Of a DNA stretch of 64,000 nt, positions 1-20,214 are shown piece by piece. The DNA is from Piscicola geometra. Its lineage: Eukaryota > Annelida > Clitellata > Hirudinida > Piscicolidae. The DNA lies in assembly GCA_943735955.1 (NCBI GenBank), contig OX030955.1:7165769-7229768 (forward strand), given 5' to 3'. The translations under genes and the position numbers were made by a program. Every line of letters begins with the position of its first letter. Positions within the stretch are counted from its first letter, which is position 1. The notes under the pieces were generated by a model. It did no database searches, was not told the DNA's origin, and saw only the letters and a program-made list of their open reading frames with translations.

Positions 1-479
1 TTCCATCTCCACTCCATCCTTCCACGTTTTTTCTACAAACTGTAACCACCTAAAATTCTAATTTTCTTTGTTTTTAAATTTTTTCTTTAAACTTTTTTTG
101 GTTCAGTTTTTACATTTCAATCGTCAATCTTCTTGACTTTCTCATTTCTTTTGCTTTTCTGCTTTTAGGACTTTAATTCGCCGATGTATGCAAGCATTAG
201 AGGTATCCAAGATTCTTTCCTACAATTCGAATTCAGCACACAGCACCGCTTAAACCTCACTGAAAATTTAATTTTTTACTTTTTAAGTAACCTTGTTTAA
301 ATTTTTAATAAATATTTAAAAAAAACATGTATTCATTTGGTTATGTTTATTTATTTATTTATTTATGTTTATTTATTTATTTGTTTATGATTATTTATTT
401 ATTTGCTTATGTTTATTTATTTATTTTTTTATGTTTATGAATAGATTGCAAAATACCCAATCGCTAAAGGATCTAAAGT

Positions 480-600
480 TGGAAGGAAATTGAATTTTCC
501 AAGACAGCCCTTCAAATTGCCCTCGAAGATGTCTCGACCCTCATCAGACCCTCCAACGTCGTTCTCAATCAGAGATGCAGCCTGCGTGGCGGTGGTGCGT
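480..600 (+). other. Possible short coding exon (weak)
   Basis: A plus-strand frame opening at about 481 reads KEIEFSKTALQIALEDVSTL and then a Cys-containing stretch. The phrase resembles the helical 'ALE.ALED...' segment that tektins carry before a conserved Cys, and an AG that could be an acceptor lies just upstream. No other exon was found to join it to. The resemblance is short and could be chance. Confidence 0.15.
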
Positions 601-1405
601 CTCCAAGCGGCAGAAAAAAAACGTCATAATCTTCAGCCCACCACTGCAACACAACCCTTTATACATGCAACTCTTTAATACAACTGAAGAATCCCATACA
701 ATAATTAAACACACAAAACCATACAGCCACACGTCGCCACACACAAAAATGAAACCACAAACAACAAATCTCATCACAAAACAACAAACAACATCGCACA
801 AGAACACACAAAAAGGCACAAACAACATCACACAAGAACACATAAAATCACTAAACAACAAACAACATCACACTAGAACACATAAAATCACTAAAAACAC
901 ACATCATCACACTAGAATACCCAAAAACACATTACAACACACAACAAAACACAACATCCCACAAAAACATAAAACACACAAAAAAACAAACAAAGAATCA
1001 CACAAGAACACACGCCATCGCATAGCAAATAAACGTATTGTCCCTGTCCAGCACTTGAGGTCACTCAAGCAGAACTGCGTCTTCCACACCAGTACACCAC
1101 CGCATCACATCATCATCATCACCATCATCATCATCACCATCATCATCATCACCATCATCAACATGATCGTCATCACCATCATCATTATTATCATCACATC
1201 ATTGCAACACAAACGATGGAGAGACGCTTCTGCATCACGACCACTCTCCATCACACCAGCAGTTAGCTGATCATGATGCTCGTCATGGTTTCAATATGTC
1301 CTTGTGCTTGTGCTTGTGTCTATTTAGCTTTTTGTATGCGTGTTTGTCTTTTTGTGTGCTCTTCTATTGGTACAGTGTAGAAGACTATATCTATAAAAAA
1401 CAAAA

Positions 1406-1819
<414 letters not shown>

Positions 1820-2159
1820 GACCATCATTCATCTGATGAGACACAGGATGAATTTTAAAAGAACCCAAGATGGTACTTCCATGAAAAGGAAGTGGCTTGG
1901 CGCTGTGATATTCAGTGAATAAGAATATTAATTGATTATTGCAATATTCATAATGTTTTATTTTATGAATATAAGATTTTAAAATTACTATAATTTAAAA
2001 TTTTTATTTTTAATAGATTCTTATTTTAATATTATTATTTGTTTTTTTCATCTTGATCAAAACGACAAAAATTGATATTTTTGGGAAAAAAGTAATTTTT
2101 TTCAAAATGTTGGTATGTTTGTGAACGAATTATAAGATAAGAACAGGTTTCAATGTCTT

Positions 2160-2262
2160 TTTGTTGTGTGTGTGTGTTTTTTCTGTGTTTATGTGCGTGT
2201 GTTTTGTCTGTGTGTGTGTTTGTGTTTTTTCTATGTGTGTGCATGTGTTTTGTCTGTGTGTG
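2160..2262. repeat. TG-rich imperfect microsatellite
   Basis: The stretch is TGTGTG with TTTT interruptions, roughly in 30-bp blocks. It is an imperfect (TG)n array. Confidence 0.8.
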
Positions 2263-2451
2263 TGCGTGATTACACACACAGACTTCTCGGATGTGTCATG
2301 CATCAAACGTCGCTGAGGACGGAATCGAGAAGTTATCAGATGACCTAAGGTCGTTTGGAAAGTAAAGTGGACAGCAGACGAGTGAGTAATGGCGCCATGA
2401 TGCTGGATAAGCGCCTCTAACGCCAGACGCTCCATCATCCTTTTAACACAT

Positions 2452-2735
<284 letters not shown>

Positions 2736-3348
2736 TAGACTTGATATTGTATTCTAAAATAGTTAAGGGTTGATGGAGTGGTGAAAAGAAGTGTTGTAGG
2801 TGGTCCATTTTAAAATTAAAATCCTTCTCTGGTGCTAGAGCCTTCCACCCCGTAACGTGTTTTCTTCTTTATCAAAATGCCCAATTTGGTGTTTAGACAA
2901 ATAAAAGTAAAATTAAAAATTCTCAAATTGAAATTAACCGTCATATACTGTGAAATAATGATTTTAAAAACACTAAATACTTGGATCGACAAAGGTCACA
3001 TTTGACCAACATTCTTTTTCATCCGTTGGTCAGTTTCCATCATTGTGAGAAATCCTTTTTCAATGACTGATATATAATCAGAGTTTAAATTTGTAAGTAC
3101 TTTAGATTAGAATGAAATAGTTCTTTAAAATTTTTTTTTGAAGTTTCTAAGATGAATAATAAAATAATAGTAACATTTTAAATTTTTTATTAATGATTTT
3201 AAAAACTATTATTTAAAGAATAACTTTTTATGTTTTTTTACTATTAATTTAGTTCAAGGGTTATTTTGAAAACTTTATTGTTCAAAAAATGAAATGCGAA
3301 TATCATTATTTATTTAAAACAGTAATGAGGAGCTTTTAGACTTATTCG

Positions 3349-6300
3349 TTAAAACCTTTTGGTTAACTTTTTTCTGTTATTGTCTTTAAGGGAGAGTGGT
3401 CGGTTTGGCAAGGTAGGTCGGTCTTTTTGTAGTTTACCTTTTTTTTGTAATTTACCAAGTGGTTTTTCTTTTGTTTTTATCACATTTCTTTTCACTGCAC
3501 TTTTCACTGCACTTTTCACTCCACTTTTCTTCCCCTGCTCACACACGTATTTATTGTTTCTCGTCCTCCCATTCACCTCGTCTTCATAACCAATCTCGTC
3601 TATAAAAATGGCAGCGTCGTCGTCATCGTCAACGAAATCGAAGATCGACTGCTCATCAAAGTCGCAGCCTCGCTCATACTGGCAGGTGTAGGCCGGCAGC
3701 GAGACGTAGTCGTCGTAGAAGGGGTCGTCATCGTCGCAGTCGTCATCATGCAAGTACCTGGCGTAACGACCGCTGGCAGCCGAGCGGGTGGCTCTGAGGG
3801 CGTGTCTGTCTCCGGCAAAGCACCCTCCTCTCGCCAGCCTCCTCGATGAATTCATTCGTCGCAGAGTCTGATCGACGTCCTGCATCTCCCTCTCCAGAAG
3901 CATCTTGCGTTCGAAGAGAGACGACATCGACAATGGCTTCTTTACTGCAGACGACTTTTTCTTGTGGCACTTGCCTTCCGAAACTTCATCTTTATTCTCT
4001 TCTTCTTCTTTTTCTTCTTCGCAGCTGCAAAGGCTCTCAGCGTCTCCAACACCTTTTGTAGATGCTTTTTTCCTCTTTGATTTCACATTGCTTGGTCGAG
4101 GAACTGATTTTTTGGTCTTGCTTATCGCCTCGAAGAGCTTGCCAATCAGCTTTTCGTTCGATATTTCTTGATTCTTTTTGTTTTTGATCGTTATCAATAT
4201 TTCGGATGACCCGCGGTTCAGTCTGATTTCGTTCTCAGAACTATCATCATTAGCATCGTCTTCCTCCTCCTTCTCCTCCTCCTCTTCTTCATAATCATTA
4301 TCATTCTCATCTTTATCAAAGTCTTTACATTTTGTATCACTCTTTTTAGGCACTGAAGACTTACTTTTCCTCTTCTCAGAAAGCAAGATTTTAAAACTTC
4401 CTTCTTCTGAAGATTCGTTCTTAGTTTTTCCAACCAACTCAGTTTGAGTCCACACTTCCACCTTCACTTCACTTCTTTTCCCAACAACTTTTCCAACTTT
4501 TTTATTTCCAACCATCTCATCATCAATCTCACTAACATCATTTTTTTCTTCCTCTATTGTTTTTTCTTCAAGTTGATTTTGCATGCCTTCACCACATTCG
4601 TTACCATTCACAAGTGGGACTTGATCTTTTCCAAATGGAGGAGCAATCGATTCAGCGGTGTTTGAGGGGTCCGATTGCCTGCTCGGAGGAGAGACTCTGG
4701 CAGCGAATAAGGGAGCTGGAAGGCAGTTCCAGGGAGGGTGTCTTTGCCAGTTTTGGGGTGGTGGTGGTGATGATGATGATTCCGCAAAGGGAAAAACTGA
4801 AGGATTCGTCTGGCCATGGAAGTCCACTGTGGTCGAACGACCAACCAGCGCAGGAGGGGAAGTTCTCCCACGAGAAGACATTTTATTTTGTTGACATTTT
4901 TCAAGACGAAACCCTTGTGCAAAAACTTTCGCTGTTTGATTCTTCTTCGTTAGTTTTCTTTCGATTTGTCTGGCTTTCATTTGCTCTAAAAACAATTGCG
5001 TTTTTTCCATTTCGCATCTGAGTTTTTCTTGCATTTTCAGCGCCTTTTCGAGCTTCAGAGTCTGATGCAGCGAGGAAACATTTGTCAGCGAGAAGATCGC
5101 AGTGTCTTTGACGTCGGCTCTCTTTGCTGAATGCGCCTTCACTGCTTGAATCTCGCCAGAGGTCTCTTCGAGTTGCTGCTGCTGGGCACTGTATTGCAGG
5201 AAGGATGCCTCGCTTTGCGGCTTATTGTCCCTCGAGTCTGTGACCTCCGCGTCGTCTGGTGATCGAGTGTGGCAAGTGCTGACTGCTTGCGAGGAAAGAA
5301 AGCCTGCATCGGCTCCAGCCCTGAAAGCTTCCCTTGTTGCCCTGACTCCAGTGGGAGGAGGCGAGGTGGTGATGGTTGGCATGGTGACCAGCTCCGTTAG
5401 ATGCACCATTTGCGCTTCAAGCCTCTGCAGTCTTGACTTTTTGTCATCATCATCATCACCTCCCAGTTCATCTCCTGTTCCTCGAGCCACTTCTTTAGCG
5501 CCTACTTGAGACTCCTTGTGGACGTGGAGGTGGCCTGTTGAGCGGAGGAGGTGTCGTTGGCGGTGGCTGATCTTCGCTGCGTACTGCATCGACGCAGACG
5601 TGTCGTGCACGCCTTGGCTGTCGTCTGAGTGCTTCTGCTCGTGTGCCTTGCAGTACTCAGTGCACAAGAAGCGCTTCCACAGCGACTTCTTGCGACATTA
5701 TTATCTCGCCTATTTCCTCTTCTTTTTCCTTCGCTGATGCGTCAATCCTTCTACATGTCGACTCGTCCCCACCTCCTCCCTTCAACTCATAATCAGAAGA
5801 AGCAATCACACTTTCAAAGTCTTCAGCGAGAGTACTCGATGCGTCGTCGATGCCACTCGATGCAGGCATCGTTCCCTTTCTTTTCCCATCGCCAACGCCG
5901 TGCAAACTCCCGTCTCCATCGGTGCTTTTCGACGCTGTTTTTCCGAGATAATTCTTTCTCATTTTGTTCGGCTTTTTGCTATATTTATTTTCCGCCTCAG
6001 AAGATGGAGATCTTTTTTGTCTTTTGTGGGCTTTTTCTGAATTGTCTGCCTGGTCACTTCTGTCGTTTCGGTCTGATTTTTCTGTTTTGTTGGTTTGTTC
6101 AGACTTAATCGTTTTGTTTGTTTTATTAGTTTTGTCTGTTTTGTTTGTTTTGTCTGATTTGTTTGTTTTGTTTGTTTTGTCTGATTTGTCTGTTTTGTTT
6201 GTTTTGTTGGTTTGGTCCGATTTGTCAGACTTGGTAGTTTTTATCGAAGCATCTGATTTTTGAGGTTTTCCTTTTTCCTTCTTAATTTTCTTTTTTTCCT

Positions 6301-6648
6301 TGACTTTCTTTTTGACCTGCGGAATCGCATTCGATCTATCCTCCCCACCATCGGCTCCCCCACCACTATTCCTCACTCCTTTCTCATCATCACCACTGCC
6401 AACAGCCCCCCCACCATCTTTGCCCCTCGAACCACTACCCCTTTCGCCTTTCTTTTTCTTCATCTTCAGTTCGGGGTACCTTCCAGGGTAGTGGGTGCTT
6501 TGAGGGTAGAAGGGAGGACTAGGGGCACGGCAGGCTGCTGCTGCTGCTGGTGGTTGTTCTGTTGCTGGCGTGATCAAGTGGCATACGAGAGTGCACGTCT
6601 GTGGCTCGCACTGGCTCGGTGTGTAGACGCAGCATGGAGACATCGAGC
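3349..6648 (-). pseudogene. Exon 2 of duplicated Cys-rich gene, copy A (frameshifted)
   Basis: This exon follows exon 1 (7072-9046) after a 423-bp intron. The acceptor is CAG before 6648, after a C/T-rich tract, and the coding phase fits. The upstream part encodes a Cys-Pro start (MSPCCVYTPSQCEP), a glycine/lysine-rich part and a Lys-Thr-Asn-Lys-Ser-Asp repeat. At 5690/5691 copy A lacks 17 bp that copy B has (24238-24254). The frame therefore shifts and stops at 5657, giving a predicted product of about 988 residues when joined to exon 1. The downstream part remains open as a separate 772-codon frame (5667-3349), with a coiled-coil segment, acidic runs and a basic C-terminus, but no obvious way to be translated. 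An 8-A run near 3440, against 9 in copy B, also gives a different C-terminal tail. It could be a real frameshift allele, a recent pseudogene or an assembly error. Confidence 0.75.
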
Positions 6649-7071
6649 CTGGTGGAGGAGTGGGAGGATAGAGAGATCGAGGGGTGGAAGGGTGAAGAGA
6701 AGGAGAAGTGGAGGGGTGGAAGGGTGAAGAGAAGGAGAAGTGGAGGGGTGGAGAAATGGGGAATTGGAGAAGTGGAGGTATAGAGGTGTGGAGGGGAAGT
6801 ATAGTGAAATGGTTGTGACTAGGAAAGATTGGTTGGTGCTCTAAAGTGTCTAGCAGTGTTGATAATGATAAAAAAATAACGAAAAAAAAATCAAAGAATA
6901 TTACGACTTTTTGTGTGAATATGTTTTTTAATTGTTTTTTTAATGATGACATTTTTTCAAAATGTTTGTTTTTGTCAATTATTGTTCAAAACATGCTGAT
7001 TGGGTGTGATTGACTGTATGGGAGTGGTCAAATAGAGTGGTTTATAGTGGAAAACGTCGGTCAACACTCAC

Positions 7072-9046
7072 AGTACTCCTGCTCTTCAAAGAAGTTGTTA
7101 GTCGTCGGGAAGAATGTGGGAGAAGACGCATAATTCTCCTTCTCTTCTTCTTCCTCTTCATTACACACACAACAACATGGAGTGCAAGCATCTTCAGTGT
7201 TGCAACAACAACCATCTTCAGTGTTGCAACAACAACAATCTTCAGTGTTGCAACAACAACGAAAGTTGCAGCAACATTCTTTATCACAATCACAGCCACA
7301 AACTTCATCACAGTCGCAGACACAAGCATTTTTAAAGTTGCAGCAACAAGCAGCCTTTGTGTTGCAGCAACTTGCAACTTGTGTGTTTCCACAACAACTC
7401 CCTTCCTGCCTCGGCACCTCCAACAACAACAATCGATCTTGCAGACTCTCTAAAACCTCTTTGGTCGATTTCACATGTCTTTTGATCACTTCGATTTCTG
7501 GACTTCTGACAGCACGCAAGCCTGAGTAATGCAGTCTTTCAGTGGAGGACAAAATACATTTCTCAATCTCTTTCTTCTCTTTTTCTTCGACTCCACTACG
7601 AACAGTCGACTGCCCCCCTCCGGTGTATGAAGCGTTTTGAACATTTTTTCGATTTTCGAGTTCGAGGAGAAAGTCTTGGTAAGCATCATTGCCGATGTTG
7701 TCGCCCTGACGCTTGGGCCTCTTGTCGCAGTCGTAAAGGGAATTCTCTTTCGATTTGGTGGCGGAGTTTTGCGTGTGGTTTCTGGCGCTCCAATCGTCTT
7801 GACGCAGATGGTCGCCGAGACTGGAAAGGTTGCCTTGGTGACGGGTGGGGCTGGCACCTCTCCTCTGGCTGTATGCTTGTCTTTTGCTGAATGGAGGATT
7901 TTTTGGCTTGTATAATCTAGTTGGCGGGTTGTTGTAAAAAGCTGCGGTGTTGTTGGGGGAGGTGTTTTTGCGGCGGGTGGTGCTGTGTTGGGTGGTGTCG
8001 TTGTAGGAAATGGTCTTGTTCTTGGGCTTGAAGAGGTAGCTGCTGTAGTTGGGAGACCAATCCTTCTCATCTTTGGAGTAATACACGTTTTGAGTCACTT
8101 CTCCATGCGATGCACTCAATCTCGAATCATCATCAAAACTTCCTTTGTAATAATCATCATCGTCATCGTCATTGTTTATACTCTCATCACCATCATTATC
8201 ATCATCATCAGTGACAAGACGATATCTTTTTTCAAAGTCGCGTTGATCGTACTCCCCTCTGCTGCAATAACCGCCAGAAAAGTTAGCGAAGTTCTGGCTG
8301 GGGTAAGTGCTCAGACTGGGAAAGACGCGCGAAGAAAAGGCCCTGTAAGACGAGATGGGGCAGTCTTGCTGCAAGAGCCCCCTGCCCTCGTGCCTGCCCG
8401 ACAAGAGGTCCTCCAACTCACCCCCTCCTTTGGCCGAGTGGGGCGACTTCCGTGAACAAAAGTCGCCTCCATCGTCGAATGTTTCGAGGCGAGGGTAGGC
8501 GAGTGGCTCGGTCGAGGAGGACAGCAGACGCCGGTTTCGTTCTCTTTTGGCGGCAAAAATCTTCAGCAGTTGCGTGTTGTTTTGGTTGTCGTTTGTGCTG
8601 TGACTCGAAGTCAACAAATCGAAGCTTAAATTTCGATTTTCAGATTTCCAGAATAGCGATTTCGTCTGGTTGAACTTTCTGGACTTTGGTTGGGGCAGAT
8701 AGGATGAGGATGTGGATAGACGCTGGTTTCGATGGTCGATCGCTGACGTCTCCTCCAAAGAGCCACTGTCCAAGCGGAAAGACTCTTTATGGAACGGCAG
8801 CATTGGATTGACCAAGTTTTTTGAATCCTTGAATAAATTATTATTATTAATATTATTAACGTTGTTTTTATTATTAATCTCAACCCGAAGTGTTTCAGTT
8901 TTTAAATTTTTATTATTTCTCTTCTCATTGCTAAACTTTGTTATATTTGGAGCTTTTTGTTTTTTTCGTCTGAAATTTTTTTCAATTTTCTTTTTTGATT
9001 CTGTTGCTGTTTTAGACGTTGTTGCTGTCTTTGTTACCATCGACAT
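7072..9046 (-). CDS. Exon 1 of duplicated Cys-rich gene, copy A
   Basis: The first coding exon starts with ATG at 9046 and is open to a stop at 7061. A strong donor (T/GTGAGT) at 7072/7071 is conserved in both copies, and the phase fits the next exon, so splicing before the stop is likely. The N-terminus is basic and Asn-rich, followed by Ser/Arg-rich disordered sequence, an acidic Asp run, and a Cys block at about residues 555-635. That block is built from repeats such as CCNTED and CCNF. I know no family with this layout. It has no signal peptide or membrane segment. Compared with copy B there are about fifteen amino-acid changes and six extra residues near the start. Function unknown; the Cys block could bind metal, but this is inference. 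Confidence 0.7.
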
Positions 9047-9344
9047 TTTATTTGTTTTTTTAAAGACTTTATTTAATAAAGTTTATTAGTTGTTTCGAGT
9101 AGTTTTCATTTATTTAAAATCAGATTTTACTATTGTTATTGTTGTTATTCAAACTTGTTGGTGATGACGTTTAATGGCTAAAAGTTAATTTCACGCTATA
9201 GACTTTAGGTGAAGCAATAATAACTCACCGTAACAATTTTCGCAAAAGTATTTCACATATCGCTGCTTAACAAGCCGACGGAGGGTAAAATTCATAAGTC
9301 AATTTTGAAATCCGTCGTTTTCAACTTTTTGTATTTTAAAAACA

Positions 9345-9915
9345 CAATTTTGCCGTATTTTTAGTAATTTTAATTCGCAAATATTCAAGTTTACTCTGAT
9401 ATGGTAACTTTTCAAACACAAAATGTATAATTTTAGTAACTTTTTGTCTGTAACAATTAAGAATAGGAGGTAAACTTCTTCAGGGATGTGACATGGCCAA
9501 AAATAAAAAAGCAGTCCAAAACTTGGCCAAGGCCTGGTTGGATACTGAATCAAAAAACAAGATTCAATCTGTGATGCACAATGGACTTCTACGCCCAAAC
9601 TAGACCTTGGAGGAAATCGCCCTTAACAAAAATGTACTTTGGACGAAATAGATCTTAGAAAATAGAATTTAACAAAATAGATCTTAGAAAACGACTTTAA
9701 CAAAATAAGACCTAACGTTAGGGTTAAGGTCTTTTTTCGAAGTATTTTCGTCGAAAATTTATTTTTTTAAAGGCTTTTTTGTCCTAGGTCCATTTTGTCC
9801 TTAATCCCACAATGTATGAAGCATTTTAATATATTTGCTTTTAAATTTCTTGCACAATTTTTTTTCTAAAAAAAATGACACTGGAAACAATTGATGATAA
9901 TATCTTTTTATTTTT
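9345..9915. other. Spacer without an identifiable gene
   Basis: This AT-rich DNA lies between the left arm and a small terminal-exon candidate. A minus-strand open frame (9598-9299) has no recognisable domain. Imperfect repeats of 'aaaatagatcttagaaaa' occur at 9640-9700. I see nothing else. Confidence 0.5.
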
Positions 9916-10138
9916 TCAATCAGTTTTTCCAGTTATAAAAGAAGTCACTTGCCCTCTTGGATACGCCCATGGTCTAGTGCATGTCCAGCTACACTTGCTG
10001 TCAACGTCAAAGTCTACTATAAAACCTGGGAACTTTTGGTCTGTCTTCACGTCCAAACCAAACTTTATTGATGGCACTGCTGAAGCCCAGTGTAGAGTTT
10101 GTGCCACAATAAAATCTGCCTTGCTGGTGTTTCTAAAT
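9916..10138 (-). CDS. Candidate terminal exon, unknown protein
   Basis: After a good acceptor (pyrimidine-rich tract ending TTTAG, at about 10139) a minus-strand frame runs about 72 codons to a stop near 9916. It includes ADFIVAQTLHWASAVPSIKF and a short Cys-containing end. The frame is longer than chance in AT-rich DNA and the opposite strand is also open. I do not recognise a family and found no upstream exon before NVL. It may be a relic. Confidence 0.25.
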
Positions 10139-10426
10139 TAAACTCAATATAATAGGTTTGGAAGATTTTGAATTACTTCTCAGCCATCGCAAATTTTGAG
10201 TGAAAAAAGAGCGCGTAGGGATCAGTTGGGGGTAAGGGGTGATTTTGATACGCGATTAACTGCCTAAAAATAACGAATAATAACCTATTAGCTGATTAAA
10301 AAAAGAGATATAGGATTTATTTGTTTTTCAACAAATGTAAAAAAATAATAAAGATGTTCAAAATAATACACAGAGCATTGACAAACTGAGACGCCTGGAG
10401 GCTTCACACAGACACACACAGGGTGG

Positions 10427-12878
10427 TCAGTGCTTGGAGGCCATGTTCTGGTAGAGACTCAGGTGCTGGGGCGAGACGGAGGGTTTGATGTTGTTGAGGG
10501 CCTCTTCGATGTGCTGTCTGTTGACCGCCTCATGCGTGCCAAGGTCGCTCTGTCTCTTCAGCTTCAGGAGGGTCGCTTCCCTGACCAGGTGTTGCAGGTC
10601 AGCCCCGTTCAGATTGTCGCATCGAACGTCGAACGCCACGGCTCGGAGGTCGACGTCAGCCGAGAAGATGGGCCCGTTCCTGGTGATGCTCTGCAGGATT
10701 TCATGACGACCCTCTGGTGTGGGAAGGCCCACGTAAAAGCGAGTGCCGAATCTGCGGAAAGTGTTTGTGGTGAATGGGGAAAAAAGAAACTAAAATTGTA
10801 AAAACAAAATGGAAAGTGTATGGTGGTGATTGCAAAAGTGCATTTAGGCACCTGTTCTCCCTGAGGAAGGCCGGGTCCACCTGGTCGATGCGGTTGGTGG
10901 CGCCCATCACAAAGACGCCCTTCCTCTCCTTCACTCCGTCCAACTCGGTGAGCATCTGCTGCACCACGTTGACGCCACTTGACGCCTCAGCGCCGAAGCC
11001 ACGTGTGGAGCAGAGCGAGTCAATCTCGTCGAAGAAGATCAGACAAGGGGCGCACTCCTGCGCGCGTCTGAACAACTTGCGGATGTTCCTCTCACTCTCG
11101 CCCACGTACTTGTCTTTCAACTCAGGCCCTGCCACCGAGATGAAGTTCAGACACGCCTCGTTGGCAATGGCCTTGGCGATCAGCGTCTTGCCGCAGCCAG
11201 GAGGTCCATACAGCATGACTCCGCCCTGCAAGGGCAGTTGGTCCCTCTCGAAGACCTCGGGGTGTTTGATGTGCTTGAGGATCAGCCACGAGAGGTCGTT
11301 GCGGATGGCCGCCAGAGCCCCGATGCTGTCCCACGTGACCTCAGGCACGCTCACCAGGTCCTCGCTCATCGTCGAAGGCTTCACTGCCGCCAAAGCCTTC
11401 TCAAAGTCCGCCATCGTCACCTCCACCTTCATCTCACCACTGCACTGAGACGCATGCGACAACTCTGATGCATAGTCTGCAGGCGTGTGTCTGACGAGGC
11501 AGTGGATGAACGCCTCCTCGACCAGTACCTTCAGATCAGCAGCTGAAAACGACGGCGTCTTCTCAGCCAGTTGCGTGGTGGTGCAGTCTGGCGAGATGAA
11601 GACCCTGGCAGGCCTGTCATGTCTCCTCTCTTGGGAGGTTGTCAGTGTTGTGTCTTCAAGGATTGCATCTGGTGGAGAAACATCCACTGAAGTTTTATAC
11701 TGAGTGTTGTTGACGACGACAGTGGTATTGCAGGAGGGTTGTGTGATGTAGTTGTTGATGTAGCCTCGCAAGAGATTGATGCGTTTGTTGAGGCTAGGAA
11801 GCGGCAGGTGGAAGCACTTTTGGAAGCGGTTGTTCTTCAGCAACTGAGGCTCGATGTTCTCAAGCTTTGAAGTGGTTCCGATCAGCCAAACATCACTGCC
11901 CTTGTCATTCAAGTCGTCAATGTTCTTGATCAACCTCTCACACAGGAGGGAAGTCACGTTGTGTTCCTTGGTGTCACTCGCCAATATTTCGATCTTCTCT
12001 ACCAGCACAAAGCAGGGCTGTAGATTTGAAGCTTCTTCAAACAACTTGTCCACCTTCTCACTTCGCTCACTCGGTAGACCGTCGAGCAGTTGCGAACTCG
12101 ATGCGACCAGCAAGGGAATTTGCAAGTGATGACTCATGCACTTTGCGAGCGTTGTCTTGCCAGTGCCTGCAGCGCCTGAAAACAAAAATCCCCTCCTCAT
12201 CAACTTGTTGCTGCCCAACGAGTAGACTTGCAGGTAGCACTTGAGCTTCGAGATGACTTCCTCCAAGCCTTCCAGCTCAGAGAAGTCGCATTGCGGTCTG
12301 AGCACTTCAAAGTGAGTGGTAGTAGACTGTTCTTTCTTGTTGCTCTGTGGTATTTGTGCTTTAGATACTTTTGACTTTTTCGACTGTGGCGTTTTAATGG
12401 ATAAATAGTTTTCACTTTTAATTTTTTTATTCGGCTCCAATTCTGCATCTTTTTCTTTACGTTTCAAAGTTTGTTCTCCAGTTTTATCTATTACAAAAAA
12501 GTCTTGTGGCTCAGGAATGGATGGCTTTTTATAATTAGAAGTTATCCAATCATTGAGATTATGTGAAGACTTGGGCATGGAATAATCATCATCCGAAAAA
12601 GAATCATTATTACTACTACAGGAACTCTCTTCATTGACATCATTTATCTTTTTATTACAAATTTCGCTGAAATTATTTTCCTTGATATTTATTTTTACCA
12701 TAAATAAAAACTTCTTGAATTTTTTGTTTCTGTAACATGAAAATTCTTTCGGATAATTGTTTAACAATTCTTCTGCTAAAAACTCTGGATCAAGGTGTTT
12801 TTGCCCATCAAAGCCATCTTCATAATATTGAATTATTTTATCTTTTACAAGAGCTTTTAAAGCTTTTAAACTTGTCAT
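10427..12878 (-). CDS. nvl: NVL-like AAA ATPase (nuclear VCP-like protein)
   Basis: There are two exons, 12878-10852 and 10751-10427, with a 100-bp GT-AG intron; the product is about 783 residues (human NVL is 856). NVL is a nucleolar double-AAA ATPase of 60S ribosome biogenesis. The N-terminus is a short helical domain like NVL's, followed by a Ser/Asp/Lys-rich linker. D1 (from about residue 195) has Walker A GAAGTGKTT, but at Walker B it reads FVLVEKIE where DE is expected, so it looks catalytically impaired. D2 (from about 505) is intact: VTWDSIGAL, Walker A GPPGCGKT, Walker B LIFFDEID, ATNR, and R residues after it. The C-terminus matches NVL: NLNGADLQHLVREAT, then a helix ending at MASKH. 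The ATG at 12878 is the first in frame and fits the family start. The gene lies between the duplication arms, in the same orientation as CIP2A and copy A. Confidence 0.92.
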
Positions 12879-13243
12879 TTCAATTAAAGCTCACAAATTT
12901 TCAAGAAATTCGTGGAAAAAGAGATCTCGTTTTTGGTATATGAAAAGTGAAACTATCGAACAACTAAAAGTTCAGGGCGTTTAATTTCAAGATGAAATTC
13001 TAAATTTAAAAAATGGTAAAGCATTGTAATCCAAAGAATTAATAATTTTTGAACATTTTATTCTGAAATATTTTAAATGAAGAATATAATTGAATCGTTT
13101 CTATGAGCATCTAACAAATTATTAATAAAATGACAAAAATACTTTGAAATAGGAGTCTTAGACTGAACTTGACCTCAATAACACCACCACAAAAACACAA
13201 GAACTTTGCTCTTCTGGCACAAACGGGAAGAGAAATGAAGGCA
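12879..13243. other. NVL-CIP2A intergenic spacer
   Basis: About 365 bp of AT-rich sequence lie between the NVL start and the CIP2A stop, which are transcribed in the same direction. It must contain the CIP2A 3' UTR and the NVL promoter. AATAAA-like motifs occur on the minus strand (TTTATT at 13057-13062). No gene was seen. Confidence 0.5.

Positions 13244-20214
<6,971 letters not shown>

Larger units (their letters stand above)
2920..9345 (-). repeat. Left arm of a ~6.4-kb inverted duplication
   Basis: Read on the minus strand, this segment matches 20620-27030 on the plus strand. The coding core (about 3349-9046) is nearly identical by eye, including synonymous positions. The outer flank is clearly diverged but alignable: both arms share an AT-rich 3' block containing TATATCAGTCATT and a nearby TTTAGTGTTTT. 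The inner flank shares GTTACGGTGAGTTATTATT and the following 60 bases. The ends fade out gradually, so the boundaries are approximate. The spacer between the arms is about 11.3 kb. Confidence 0.9.

Noticed and set aside
480..600. Naming the left-end exon as tektin
   Set aside because: Only about 20 residues resemble a tektin helix and no other tektin exon is visible.
5657..6952. Upstream ATG at 6952 as the start of copy A exon 2
   Set aside because: The extra 103 residues are not conserved as an open frame in copy B and correspond to the intron's pyrimidine tract; the acceptor before 6648 explains the frame better.
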